From NCBI GenBank assembly GCA_031254105.1, contig JAIRVB010000049.1, positions 1 through 64,000 on the forward strand: a DNA stretch of 64,000 nucleotides, read 5' to 3'. The first letter of the stretch is position 1. Every line of letters begins with the position of its first letter. The notes under the pieces are model-generated. The model worked only from the letters and a program-made list of their open reading frames with translations, made no database searches and was not told the DNA's origin. The translations under genes and the position numbers were made by a program. Source of the stretch: Chitinispirillales bacterium. GTDB lineage: Bacteria > Fibrobacterota > Chitinivibrionia > Chitinivibrionales > Chitinispirillaceae. Shown here piece after piece: positions 8,394-16,540 of this stretch.

Positions 8394-9684
8394 TGCAGAT
8401 ATAAAAAATCAATGCAGAAATAAAAAGTCGAGGACAATTCTCAGGTTTTTAATATTTCTGCATTCCGCATTCTGCATTCTGCATTTATTTCCCGTCAACG
8501 TATGCGCAACCACAGACGGCGCCCTTATTCTGGAACGGGCTGACAGGAACGAAAATGTTTACTCGCGCGGAGAGCTTGTAAGTAACTTGAGCGGCAATGT
8601 GATTTTTCGTTATGAAAATATCCGCATATCATCCGATGAAGCTACATGGTGGAAAAATAAAGGCGTAATTAACTTTAGGAAAAAAGTCAAAGTAGAGCAT
8701 GATGGCCAGACCATGACCTGCGACAGACTCCATTTTGAAAGGGATAAAAATACCCTTACCGCCGCCGGAAATTTTTTATACCGCGACTCGGCGCAGGTAA
8801 CTTTTCTAAGCGGTAATGATGGACAGTATGTTATTGACACAAAACTTTTTACGCTCAGGGGAAAGCCGCAGCTTGTCAGAAAAGACAGCACCGATACCGA
8901 CACGCTTTTTATCAACGGACGTATTATGACTTATAACGATTCTCTTAAAATCGCGACTGTAACAGATAGTGTACGTATAAGAAGAGGGAGCCTTAAAGCT
9001 TCCTGCAAAAACGCCGAGTACTTCGCAAATACGAACATGGCGACCCTGCGGACATTGCCGGAAGTTTTTTATGAGAACCACAAAATAACCGGAGATTCGA
9101 TAGATCTTCACTTCGGCAAGGAAACGCTTAAGGCCGCGCGGGTGGTGGGTAATTCCTACGCTTTGTACATGGAATCGCCCGCCTCATCAAAAGACACCAA
9201 CATTACTCATATCTGGAGCGACAGCTTGTTTTTGGCGATGTCAGATTCAGGACGCATGGAGGATATACGGGCTTTTGGTAAAGTACATGGCAGGTATACA
9301 GAAGCTTCCCCTTCGTCAAAAGACACCTCCATTACTCATATCTGGAGTGACAGCCTGTTTGCTTTGATGTCTGATTCCGGACATCTTGATTCCATGCAGG
9401 CTTTTGGCAGGGTGCTCAGCAGGTATTTTCTTCAGGGAGATTCCACGCGCGCAAATGAGGCTTCGGGGCGCTCTATGACCTTGAGGTTTGGCGAAAACAG
9501 AAAAGTCGAAAAAGCTTTTATTCGGGGTAACGCCAGAAGTATTTATTATATAGAGGAATCTGACGGCGGCGGACGAAACGAAGCCAGCGGGGATCAAATT
9601 GTCGTAACTTTCGCTATGGGTAGAGCGCGGCTGCTGCATTTAAGAGGAAACGCGCGCGGGATCTATTTTCCGAATATTAACTGA
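8377..9684 (+). CDS. OstA/LptA-like periplasmic LPS transport protein
   Basis: A 435-residue secreted protein with a signal peptide ending about VNVCA. It consists of repeated beta segments of the OstA/LptA type (GNVIFRYENIRISSDEA, MTCDRLHFERDKNTLTAAG). LptA proteins form a periplasmic jelly-roll bridge for LPS. This one is about twice the usual size and resembles the long OstA-like proteins of Bacteroidetes-type bacteria. GAGGAG precedes the ATG, and the start overlaps lptC. Residues about 270-355 are a 43-residue tandem duplication (SSKDTxITHIWSDSLF). The signal peptide is encoded by a gcattctgcatt repeat hairpin. It could act as a bridge protein or as an LptA/LptD-N hybrid. Confidence 0.82.
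   Translation: MNLSFNADIKNQCRNKKSRTILRFLIFLHSAFCILHLFPVNVCATTDGALILERADRNENVYSRGELVSNLSGNVIFRYENIRISSDEATWWKNKGVINFRKKVKVEHDGQTMTCDRLHFERDKNTLTAAGNFLYRDSAQVTFLSGNDGQYVIDTKLFTLRGKPQLVRKDSTDTDTLFINGRIMTYNDSLKIATVTDSVRIRRGSLKASCKNAEYFANTNMATLRTLPEVFYENHKITGDSIDLHFGKETLKAARVVGNSYALYMESPASSKDTNITHIWSDSLFLAMSDSGRMEDIRAFGKVHGRYTEASPSSKDTSITHIWSDSLFALMSDSGHLDSMQAFGRVLSRYFLQGDSTRANEASGRSMTLRFGENRKVEKAFIRGNARSIYYIEESDGGGRNEASGDQIVVTFAMGRARLLHLRGNARGIYFPNIN
8392..8490. repeat. Heptamer-arm inverted repeat (aatgcag type) inside the lptA-like 5' end
   Basis: The left arm contains aatgcagatataaaaa and aatgcagaaataaaaa. The right arm contains atttctgcatt, ccgcatt, ctgcatt, ctgcatt. The whole element is within the coding frame and supplies the n-region and most of the hydrophobic core of the signal peptide (IFLHSAFCILHLF). 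The same words form intergenic hairpins at 32.65 and 45.7 kb. Confidence 0.7.
9184..9441 (+). repeat. 129-bp tandem duplication within the lptA-like gene
   Basis: Two adjacent 129-bp units (9184-9312 and 9313-9441) encode 43-residue copies. Both read SSKDT-x-ITHIWSDSLF, then MSDSG, then AFG-x-V, then RY. The second halves have diverged more than the first halves. It is in frame and extends the beta-rich repeat region by one unit. Confidence 0.85.
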
Positions 9685-9819
9685 AGGGTATATTGCGGGA
9701 TGATATATATTGATGCGGCCGCTTTTCGGTACAGACATCTTTTGAAAAAATAACACATTTTTCTTTATTGGCACTATTGTAGCTGTTAAAACTCTATTTG
9801 TTTGGATTGCGGTGTTTTG

Positions 9820-9886
9820 AAAAAGTAGAAAAAAATGAAAAAGTAGAAAAAAAAGTAGAAAAAGTAGAAAAAAAAGTAGAAAAAAC
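9820..9886 (+). repeat. A-rich tandem repeat (gtagaaaaa units)
   Basis: Five copies of gtagaaaaa with variable A-run length follow each other after the lptA-like gene. They occupy part of the gene-free stretch 9685-10044, in which nothing else was recognised. A frame through them yields a Lys/Glu/Val-rich peptide that is most likely a by-product of the repeat. Unlike the hairpin elements, no complementary arm is visible nearby. Confidence 0.7.
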
Positions 9887-10044
9887 TTGTTTTTTTGTAA
9901 AAGCATATTATATTTTTTTCGTTTGTGGAGAGAAACTCTTAAATTATGTGCCAAAAATTTGGAGAATGCATGTTGCCTTTTAATTATTAAGGATGATTTC
10001 TCAATTTTGTATTGATTAAAACCACAAGATAAGGGCGCTTACAC

Positions 10045-10290
10045 ATGGACACAAATAAAACGAGAGATATAAGTGAATTGTCTAAAGATCCTTCGAAGCC
10101 GCTTACGCAGGATCAATTGGATCATATTGAGGAGTATCTAACTCTCAAGAACCACGATGTGTCCGCAAAAGATGTGAGTATCTCCGGTGCGGTGGATCAT
10201 ATTCTCGAAAACTTGGATTACTATTTGGGTGCTCCGGAGACCAGAGGAGAAGATATCGTTTACGGAGCTAAAAAAATAGATGCAGTTTAG
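10045..10290 (+). CDS. Small acidic hypothetical protein
   Basis: An 81-residue protein of unrecognised family. It is hydrophilic and acidic, with no signal peptide, and has a run typical of a small helical protein (LTQDQLDHIEEYLTLKN, then AVDHILENLDYYLG). Its 3' end overlaps the next gene by 11 bp, so the two are probably translated together. The pair interrupts the lptA-like/lptB interval and is unlike the LPS genes in composition. The layout (small acidic first gene, larger basic second gene) resembles a two-component cassette, but no family was recognised. Confidence 0.6.
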   Translation: MDTNKTRDISELSKDPSKPLTQDQLDHIEEYLTLKNHDVSAKDVSISGAVDHILENLDYYLGAPETRGEDIVYGAKKIDAV

Positions 10291-10840
10291 GAACTCGGCA
10301 CATTGGATGCCTGACATAAAGACGCTATGCAACGGTTTTCGAGAAAAAAGACTCAGTAAAAATTTGCCATACAGAAAAAATAAGTTTTCAAAAATAGATA
10401 GTTATTGTGACACATTGGTTGAAGAGATAAAAAAAGATGTATTTCTCAATCATCCTAATCTGAGCGCTTGTTTGTTAGATCATCACAAAATAGCTGCTGT
10501 TCATATTTTGTCAATTCTTAAAAATCCACTATTTATTAGTGACAGTTACATCATTGGCTACACATTCTGTGACATAATGGCGAATGAATATTGTTGTTTT
10601 TTGGTATTACAGGCAATACTGCTTGAATGGCGTAAACATAATAACAAAAGCGCCATATTTCGTGTTAATATACCCAACAGATACAAGGATTGTTTATTGC
10701 TGTTGTTTCGCAAATATATGAAATCACGCCCGTCATCTCTAACAAACGATATAATATTTGCATATTCGTTCGCAAATATTATTTATATGATTGATACGTA
10801 TTTTGTAGTGGAAGCCGCTATTTCTCCTTCTGTCAATTAA
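10280..10840 (+). CDS. Hypothetical protein, overlaps the preceding small gene
   Basis: A 186-residue protein that I do not recognise. The N-terminal third is basic (REKRLSKNLPYRKNKFSK). The rest is largely helical with several Cys and aromatic residues (IIGYTFCDIMANEYCCFLVLQ) that are moderately hydrophobic but not clear membrane segments. The ATG at 10280 lies inside the previous gene, indicating translational coupling. The codon use is more AT-rich than in lptB and rpoN. It could be an effector or toxin partner of the acidic protein; that is inference from layout only. Confidence 0.6.
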   Translation: MQFRNSAHWMPDIKTLCNGFREKRLSKNLPYRKNKFSKIDSYCDTLVEEIKKDVFLNHPNLSACLLDHHKIAAVHILSILKNPLFISDSYIIGYTFCDIMANEYCCFLVLQAILLEWRKHNNKSAIFRVNIPNRYKDCLLLLFRKYMKSRPSSLTNDIIFAYSFANIIYMIDTYFVVEAAISPSVN

Positions 10841-10953
10841 TTAAAAAATACCTGCTAAAATGGGCTCTTCATAAGCGGAAGATATAAAAGAGTCATTCAT
10901 TCATACCCGCAAGCCGTGTATCAAAAACTATATTTGATTTAAAGGGTAAAAAT

Positions 10954-11835
10954 ATGGAAAACGAAATATCACCTTCAGACGAAACCAGCCCAAAAGCGTC
11001 TTTGGACGAATCGCTGTCGCAGCAGCATCATATCTCTTGTAAGGGCGGCAGTCTGCCGCCCGTGTCTCCCGCGCAATCACCAGGCAGCGTTAATATGCCG
11101 CCCGCTCCTGTCCCCAAAGAGATAAAAACTGAAAATTTAGTCAAAATCTACAACAAGCGCAAAGTCGTTAACGGCGCTTCTATTAATGTCAGACAAGGTG
11201 AAATAGTAGGACTCCTTGGCCCTAACGGGGCGGGTAAGACAACAACTTTTTATATGATTGTGGGTCTTATAAGGGCTAATAAGGGTAAAATCTTCCTTGA
11301 TAAAAAAAACATATCTCGCAAGCCCATGTTTAAGCGCGCGCGCATGGGGATCGGTTATCTGCCGCAGGAGGCTTCAATTTTTAGAAAGCTGTCGGTTGCT
11401 GATAATTTAATGGCTGTGCTTGAGTACAGGCGTATCAGCGCCAAAGAGCGTAAAAAAAAGATGAGGGGGCTTCTTGAGGAGCTCAATGTGGGGCATTTGG
11501 AGCGGAGCTTAGGGTACATGCTCAGCGGCGGAGAACGCCGCAGGGTTGAGATCGCGCGCACGCTTGCTATGAATCCAGATTTTATTCTGCTTGATGAGCC
11601 TTTTGCCGGCGTTGACCCGATTGCGGTGGAGGATATTCAAAGTATTGTCCACCAGCTCAAAGATAAGGGTTATGGGGTTCTTATAACCGATCATAATGTA
11701 CGGGAGACGCTTCGTATCACAGACCGCGCTTATATCATGTGTGAAGGACAAATTCTCATTTCCGGTACGGCGCAGGAGCTTGCAAATAATCCTGAGGCGC
11801 GCAGAGTATATCTGGGGCAAAATTTTAGGCTGTAG
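10954..11835 (+). CDS. lptB: LPS export ABC transporter ATP-binding protein LptB
   Basis: LptB drives LPS extraction from the inner membrane with LptFG. All ABC motifs are present: Walker [10 protein letters not shown] (about residues 89-97), YLPQEASIF (Q-loop), [13 protein letters not shown] (signature), [12 protein letters not shown] (Walker B) and ITDHNVRET (H-loop). The length is 293 residues against about 240 usually. The extra 50-55 N-terminal residues are Pro/Ser-rich and partly encoded by a GC palindrome (ggcggcagtctgccgcc at about 11043-11059). A later start is possible, but there is no other obvious ATG with a ribosome site before the ABC domain. rpoN follows, the common lptB-rpoN order. 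Confidence 0.95.
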   Translation: MENEISPSDETSPKASLDESLSQQHHISCKGGSLPPVSPAQSPGSVNMPPAPVPKEIKTENLVKIYNKRKVVNGASINVRQGEIVGLLGPNGAGKTTTFYMIVGLIRANKGKIFLDKKNISRKPMFKRARMGIGYLPQEASIFRKLSVADNLMAVLEYRRISAKERKKKMRGLLEELNVGHLERSLGYMLSGGERRRVEIARTLAMNPDFILLDEPFAGVDPIAVEDIQSIVHQLKDKGYGVLITDHNVRETLRITDRAYIMCEGQILISGTAQELANNPEARRVYLGQNFRL

Positions 11836-11904
11836 TGAGTTCCACAAGCAGGTTTCCCACAATCTATATTTTGGTATAGGGATTGCTTCCTTTTTGTTGG
11901 GGCG

Positions 11905-12045
11905 CGAGATGATGAGGCAGCCGCGAGGGCTGCCCGTACAGATGCCCCATTGTTGGGTCAGGGCTTGCCCCTGCCCATTTCTTGCGCAGGATTTCGCCAG
12001 GGCGTGCAAAGGGCGTTGCGCGCAACGCCCGTACATGCAGAGGCG
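11905..12045. repeat. GC-rich palindromic repeats between lptB and rpoN
   Basis: Two palindromes end in the same tail: GGCAGCCGCGAGGGCTGCCCGTACA-like and GGGCGTTGCGCGCAACGCCCGTACA-like, separated by a third GC-rich segment (cagggcttgcccctg). They match the core of the cluster at 3.2-3.4 kb. Confidence 0.75.
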
Positions 12046-12105
12046 TTTTCTTGAGGTTTTTATCTGAGTTCTGATTTCTAAAAATCTTTGATTAGGAGTT
12101 GTTTT

Positions 12106-13530
12106 TTGAATCTTGGTCTTGATATATCACTAAAGCTGCAGCAGAAGCTGTCTTTTCAGATGATACAGTCCCTCAAGCTCTTACAAGTTAATACGCTTCA
12201 GCTTGAGCAGCTGCTCAAGACTGAACTGGAATTAAATCCGGTTCTTGAAGCCAGCGATGAGCTTGAAACTGAAACCGAAGAGGCTCAGGATCGTGAGGAG
12301 AAACTGGAGCAGGAGGAGGATTTAAAGGAACTTGATGGAAGTGAAGACAGTATAGATTGGGAGGAGTATCTTGAGGAGGGGTTTGATTTGGGTTACTCCT
12401 ACAATGAGGAGGTCGACCACAACGATGAACGTTATGAACCCACTCCGGTTTATCAGGAAACACTTGAGGAGCATCTGATAAATCAGCTCTCTGAGAAAAA
12501 AATAGATGAAAAATTAAAGCTTTTGGTTCAGTTTCTTATCGGCAGTCTTGATGACGATGGGTATTTGCGTATTCCGGAGCAGGATATCGCTGAATTCACC
12601 CAGACCACAGTTTATGAAGTAGAAGAGGCGCTCCATATACTCTTGAAGCTTGATCCTCCGGGAGTCGGCGCCCGCAACTTGCGTGAGTGCATGATTTTAC
12701 AGCTTCGCGCCCGCAGCATGCACAACTCTCTTACCATGAAAATAATCTCCGAAGCGTGGGATCTTTTTGAAAAGCTTAAAGTCCCTGAAATATCGCGTCA
12801 TTTCGGGGTAGAGCCCCGTCAGGTGCAGGAAGCGCTCGATATTATTAAGACTTTAAACCCTAAACCAGGTTATCAGTACAATCCGGATAAACCATCTACA
12901 ATTATTCCCGACCTTATTGTAGAAAAGATAGACGGCCGGTTTGTCGTCATGCTGAATGACCGCTCCGTGCCCTCTCTGCACATCAACAAGAATTACGCGA
13001 ATCTTATAAAACGGGGAAGTACGGCAAAAGGCGAGGTAAAAAAATATATTCGTGAGAAATTCAACAGCGCAACGTGGTTTATCCGGTCAATAGAACAGCG
13101 AAAAACCACAATGCTGAAAGTAATGTACGCTATTATCGACCGTCAGATGATCTTTTTCGAGAAAGGCCCGCCTAACCTCAGCCCCCTCAAGCTTCAGGAT
13201 GTCGCGGACATGGTTGAGATGCACATATCAACAGTGAGCCGTGTAACAAGCAACAAATATGTACAGACCCGTCACGGCATTTTCGAGCTCAAGTATTTCT
13301 TCACCGAAGCCGTAGGCCGCGATTCCGAAGGAGCCGATATCTCTTCGGAACGGATCAAAAACAGAATACGGCAGCTTGTTGACACTGAAGACGCAAAAAA
13401 ACCACTCTCCGACCAGAAAATTTCCGATATCCTCTCCAAAGAGGAACTTGCGGTCGCCCGCAGAACTGTCGCGAAATACAGGGAGCAGATGAAGATATTG
13501 CCTGCGCGGCTGAGGCAGAAGTATGATTAA
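12106..13530 (+). CDS. rpoN: RNA polymerase sigma-54 factor
   Basis: Sigma-54 directs RNA polymerase to -24/-12 promoters that need an AAA+ activator. Region I is Gln/Leu-rich (LKLQQKLSFQMIQSLKLLQVNTLQLEQLL). An acidic region II follows (EEAQDREEKLEQEED and on), then the core-binding domain (PPGVGARNLRECM). The RpoN box ARRTVAKYRE lies about residues 451-460. The TTG at 12106, with AGGAG 7 bp upstream, is the best start and gives 474 residues. An earlier TTG at 12088 lies before that ribosome site. Its position after lptB matches many Gram-negative genomes. Confidence 0.96.
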   Translation: MNLGLDISLKLQQKLSFQMIQSLKLLQVNTLQLEQLLKTELELNPVLEASDELETETEEAQDREEKLEQEEDLKELDGSEDSIDWEEYLEEGFDLGYSYNEEVDHNDERYEPTPVYQETLEEHLINQLSEKKIDEKLKLLVQFLIGSLDDDGYLRIPEQDIAEFTQTTVYEVEEALHILLKLDPPGVGARNLRECMILQLRARSMHNSLTMKIISEAWDLFEKLKVPEISRHFGVEPRQVQEALDIIKTLNPKPGYQYNPDKPSTIIPDLIVEKIDGRFVVMLNDRSVPSLHINKNYANLIKRGSTAKGEVKKYIREKFNSATWFIRSIEQRKTTMLKVMYAIIDRQMIFFEKGPPNLSPLKLQDVADMVEMHISTVSRVTSNKYVQTRHGIFELKYFFTEAVGRDSEGADISSERIKNRIRQLVDTEDAKKPLSDQKISDILSKEELAVARRTVAKYREQMKILPARLRQKYD

Positions 13531-13536
13531 GGCAGA

Positions 13537-14523
13537 CTACAAGATAATGTAAAGCCAAAACGGAATTGTTACAACGCTTAAAACCGTACTTACCGCAAGA
13601 ATTGATGACACGAACTGTTCATCAAGTTTAAACTTTGCGGCAACTACCGATGCCGCTACCGCCATTGGTGTAGCCATAAGCAATACCGCTGCACCGGTAA
13701 CCTCTTTTTGAGCGGAAGCGAAAAATGTACGCATGATTATAAGCGTTATCAGAGGAACTAAAATCAGCTTACCCGCCACAGCCAGTACCAGAGGCAGCCG
13801 TTTTTTCCCCAATGAGCTTAATCTCAGGTTACCTCCCACCGACAAAAGAGCCAAAGGCAATCCCATAGAGCCGATCATTTTCAAAATGGATTCGCAAATG
13901 GCAAAAGTTTCTTTTGCGGCAATGGGTATAGCGGCGTTCTCCCCATTAAATCCCAGCGCGTCAGCCGCCCAGGCGGCTGTAAGTCCGATTACCGAAGCAA
14001 GCACAACAGGGTTAATAAGCGCGCCGCGTAATGACGCAAAAATATTGTTTGACCGTTTGTCAGTGTAAAAACTTATCATTATAAATGTTACAGCTATGAA
14101 AGCTGGCATACTGACAGCATTAACAATTGCCGCCTGTACAAGCCCCTTATCTCCAAACGCCGATACTGAGAGCGGAAACCCCATATAAGCGACGTTCGCC
14201 CAGTAAGTACTGAATATCATGACAATTGCGGTTTTCCCTTTTATACGCAAAACCGCGGCTAAAGCCGCATAAAACAGGAATACCGCAAGCATTGATAGAA
14301 AAGTGCCGATGATAAGATCTATGCCGAACAAACTGCCGAATGGTTGAGCAACCAACGCGGTAAAAATCAGAACCGGAAGACAAATATAATAAACAAGCCA
14401 GTTTAGAAATGTGCGGTGCTCACCGGTCATTTTACCCGTTCGGGAAATGATATTGCCAACGCCCATAATGGCAAAAACCGGTAGTGTGATTTGAAGGATT
14501 TCTATAAGGCGGGTTGTATCCAT
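13537..14523 (-). CDS. AEC-family (auxin efflux carrier-like) transporter
   Basis: A 328-residue membrane protein with about ten hydrophobic segments in two five-helix halves separated by a polar centre, typical of the AEC/malonate transporter family. An early segment reads VFAIMGVGNIISRTGKM, and the central polar part contains the family-like FAICESILKMIGSMGLPLALLSVGGNL. The family carries small organic acids or other anions; the substrate cannot be read from the sequence. It is convergent with rpoN, with only 6 bp between stops. Confidence 0.88.
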   Translation of the reverse strand: MDTTRLIEILQITLPVFAIMGVGNIISRTGKMTGEHRTFLNWLVYYICLPVLIFTALVAQPFGSLFGIDLIIGTFLSMLAVFLFYAALAAVLRIKGKTAIVMIFSTYWANVAYMGFPLSVSAFGDKGLVQAAIVNAVSMPAFIAVTFIMISFYTDKRSNNIFASLRGALINPVVLASVIGLTAAWAADALGFNGENAAIPIAAKETFAICESILKMIGSMGLPLALLSVGGNLRLSSLGKKRLPLVLAVAGKLILVPLITLIIMRTFFASAQKEVTGAAVLLMATPMAVAASVVAAKFKLDEQFVSSILAVSTVLSVVTIPFWLYIIL

Positions 14524-14550
14524 GTTTTCTTAAATATATAATTTGGTTCA

Positions 14551-14585
14551 AAAAAGAAAAGCAAGCCTCTTGCGAGACTTGCTTC
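14551..14585 (-). terminator. Rho-independent terminator of the lipoprotein gene
   Basis: On the minus strand the stem aagcaagtctc / gaggcttgctt with a short gcaa loop is followed by a T-rich run (tttctttttt). It lies 31 bp after the stop of the lipoprotein gene at 14616. Confidence 0.75.
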
Positions 14586-14615
14586 TTTGTAAGAAATACT
14601 GCTATGGTCAGAGAA

Positions 14616-16454
14616 TTATTGTATTGCAATTCCTGGCAATCTGAAATCCAGCGTTGGCTTTGTTACTCTTTCTTCCGCTTTAGAAGTTGGAGAGTATTTG
14701 ATTTCAAACGGTCTGGCGGCACCGCCATTTTCAGGTCTCAAACCAGTGGCAGGAATGGAAATAACCGTACTTCCATGATTTCTTGGTGTAACAATGTCAC
14801 CTGCATTAACCTTAAGGATTAATGTCATAGTTTTTCCATCATCGCTCCAAGTGTAGGTTAGTTCTACTCTACTACGTATAGAGTTATGCCAATTTGAAGA
14901 TGAAGGAATTGTTATAGTACCTCCTCCTGTAGCATTTTCCATTGGTTCAGTAAATACAATGGAAAAAGAAGCTAATTCAGCCGCATCGGCATTTACAAGG
15001 GCGGTTTCCAGAAAGGATTTGATCTCATTTTCGGAATAATAGCCAAAGTTAACGACCGAATCACTGACTGCCCTCAGGCTCATATCAGCAATTGTCGGCT
15101 TAGCCTTAACTACCAGCACATTCGTACCATCCGCTAAACCTTCCAGACTGGTTTGTGAAGTAGAATTGTAAGCCTGAACGATGAAACGCAGCTCCTTGAA
15201 ACCGATTTTCATCAGCACACCATTCTTATCTCTCAGATTAATACCTGTGACAGTATCATCGTGAGCTAAAGTCTCTGCGGCAAGCCTGTAGTTATCGTTA
15301 CCGTCTTTAATATAGACTCTGTAACCATCGGCATCTTCAACACTGTTCCAACGGATTCTTACGCTTCCGGAGCTTGTGTCAATTGTTGTAGCGGTTGAAT
15401 CAACAAGTCCGGATACTTTTATGGCGCTTAAATCTGCATTTGCCACAAGTACATCTCTGAAAAAAGTACTCAGCGAAGTTCCATTAACAGAATATAAAGA
15501 AGTCGCAAAGATGATCCTAACCAGACCTGAAGCATTTGTTATCCAACGGCCCTGAGCTACAGGTTTGATTGTAACTTTATTTGCGTCCCAGACGATGTTC
15601 ACTGCCTGAGCCGGATTAATTGTTATTGTAGAGGGTGTAATCTGTGAAACATCTACTTCCTGACTGAACTCAAATTCCATCTCTTCAGAAATGCCGATAG
15701 GGCCTTTGGGGAAACCACGGAGTTCAATAGAATGAAGAATATTTGAGTATTTTTCAATGGCGGTTATAACAACGCTTGCATCCGCTTTCAATGTTACTGC
15801 GACTAAATTTATACCTTGATAAATGTTATCACCAACAGTAAAGTTTAAAGCTTCGATAGAATAAGGGGCGGCGGGCAGGTTTGTAAACACATACTCACCA
15901 TCAGCGTTTACTGGTACTTCAGGATATCTGTCAACAAATTCCGCGCTGGTAAGTGTAACACGAACTTTAGCGCCTTGCGCAGGAACGGTTTTGTTGGTAT
16001 TTCTATCTTCGTAGAACAATTTACCTTCAAGTCTTGCGTTAAGAGGATAGAGAGATACATTCCTTGTTGCTTCCTGAGCAATGTATACCTCTTTGTTCTC
16101 TATTCCGTCATCTGAGATATTGATTTGTCTTATTATAGACGCATAACCGCTCATTTCAACAAGAACTCTGTGCTCACCAACGTAAACATTGTCAAAACTT
16201 ACAGTTCCCGGAGTAGCGGCATCGGTTGTTTTTTCTTCCGCTCTTGTAAGCAGCGTTACTTTTGCGCCGTCCAGTATAGAGCCTGAAAGCGTATCGCGCA
16301 CAACGATATTAAGCCTTACCTCCGGTCGTATTTCATCCTTAATAGGCGCGGCAGGATCGGTCACATCAACAATAGTGTCTCCGCATCCGGCAAGCATAAC
16401 AGCAACACCTGCTGCGGCTAAGAGTAACGGCTTGAAAAACTTTCTGTTCATCAT
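14616..16454 (-). CDS. Large surface lipoprotein with carboxypeptidase-regulatory-like domains
   Basis: A 612-residue lipoprotein. The signal MNRKFFKPLLLAAAGVAVML ends in the lipobox LAGC. After it come two beta-sandwich modules of the carboxypeptidase regulatory-like/PEGA kind (DGAKVTLLT, then VYVGEHRVLVEMSGY; and AQGAKVRVTLTSAEF, then VFTNLPAAPYSIEAL), then Ig/fibronectin-like segments. A ribosome site (GAAGGAG) precedes two consecutive ATGs, and either could be used. It probably faces the periplasm or surface as an adhesive or structural protein. Downstream there is a clear terminator. The outer-membrane protein gene upstream on the same strand may be co-transcribed. Confidence 0.8.
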   Translation of the reverse strand: MMNRKFFKPLLLAAAGVAVMLAGCGDTIVDVTDPAAPIKDEIRPEVRLNIVVRDTLSGSILDGAKVTLLTRAEEKTTDAATPGTVSFDNVYVGEHRVLVEMSGYASIIRQINISDDGIENKEVYIAQEATRNVSLYPLNARLEGKLFYEDRNTNKTVPAQGAKVRVTLTSAEFVDRYPEVPVNADGEYVFTNLPAAPYSIEALNFTVGDNIYQGINLVAVTLKADASVVITAIEKYSNILHSIELRGFPKGPIGISEEMEFEFSQEVDVSQITPSTITINPAQAVNIVWDANKVTIKPVAQGRWITNASGLVRIIFATSLYSVNGTSLSTFFRDVLVANADLSAIKVSGLVDSTATTIDTSSGSVRIRWNSVEDADGYRVYIKDGNDNYRLAAETLAHDDTVTGINLRDKNGVLMKIGFKELRFIVQAYNSTSQTSLEGLADGTNVLVVKAKPTIADMSLRAVSDSVVNFGYYSENEIKSFLETALVNADAAELASFSIVFTEPMENATGGGTITIPSSSNWHNSIRSRVELTYTWSDDGKTMTLILKVNAGDIVTPRNHGSTVISIPATGLRPENGGAARPFEIKYSPTSKAEERVTKPTLDFRLPGIAIQ

Positions 16455-16540
16455 TTTCTCCTTCTAAAAAAGAAAAGTTATTGTAAATAAGTGAATTTTC
16501 TGTAAGGAACGGCAATCTGCCGTTCTGTGCTATATATACG

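Noticed and set aside
9798-9983. Lys/Glu/Val-rich ORF between the lptA-like gene and 10045
   Set aside because: Its sequence is the translation of the gtagaaaaa tandem repeat, it has no ribosome site, and the downstream part is AT-rich noise.
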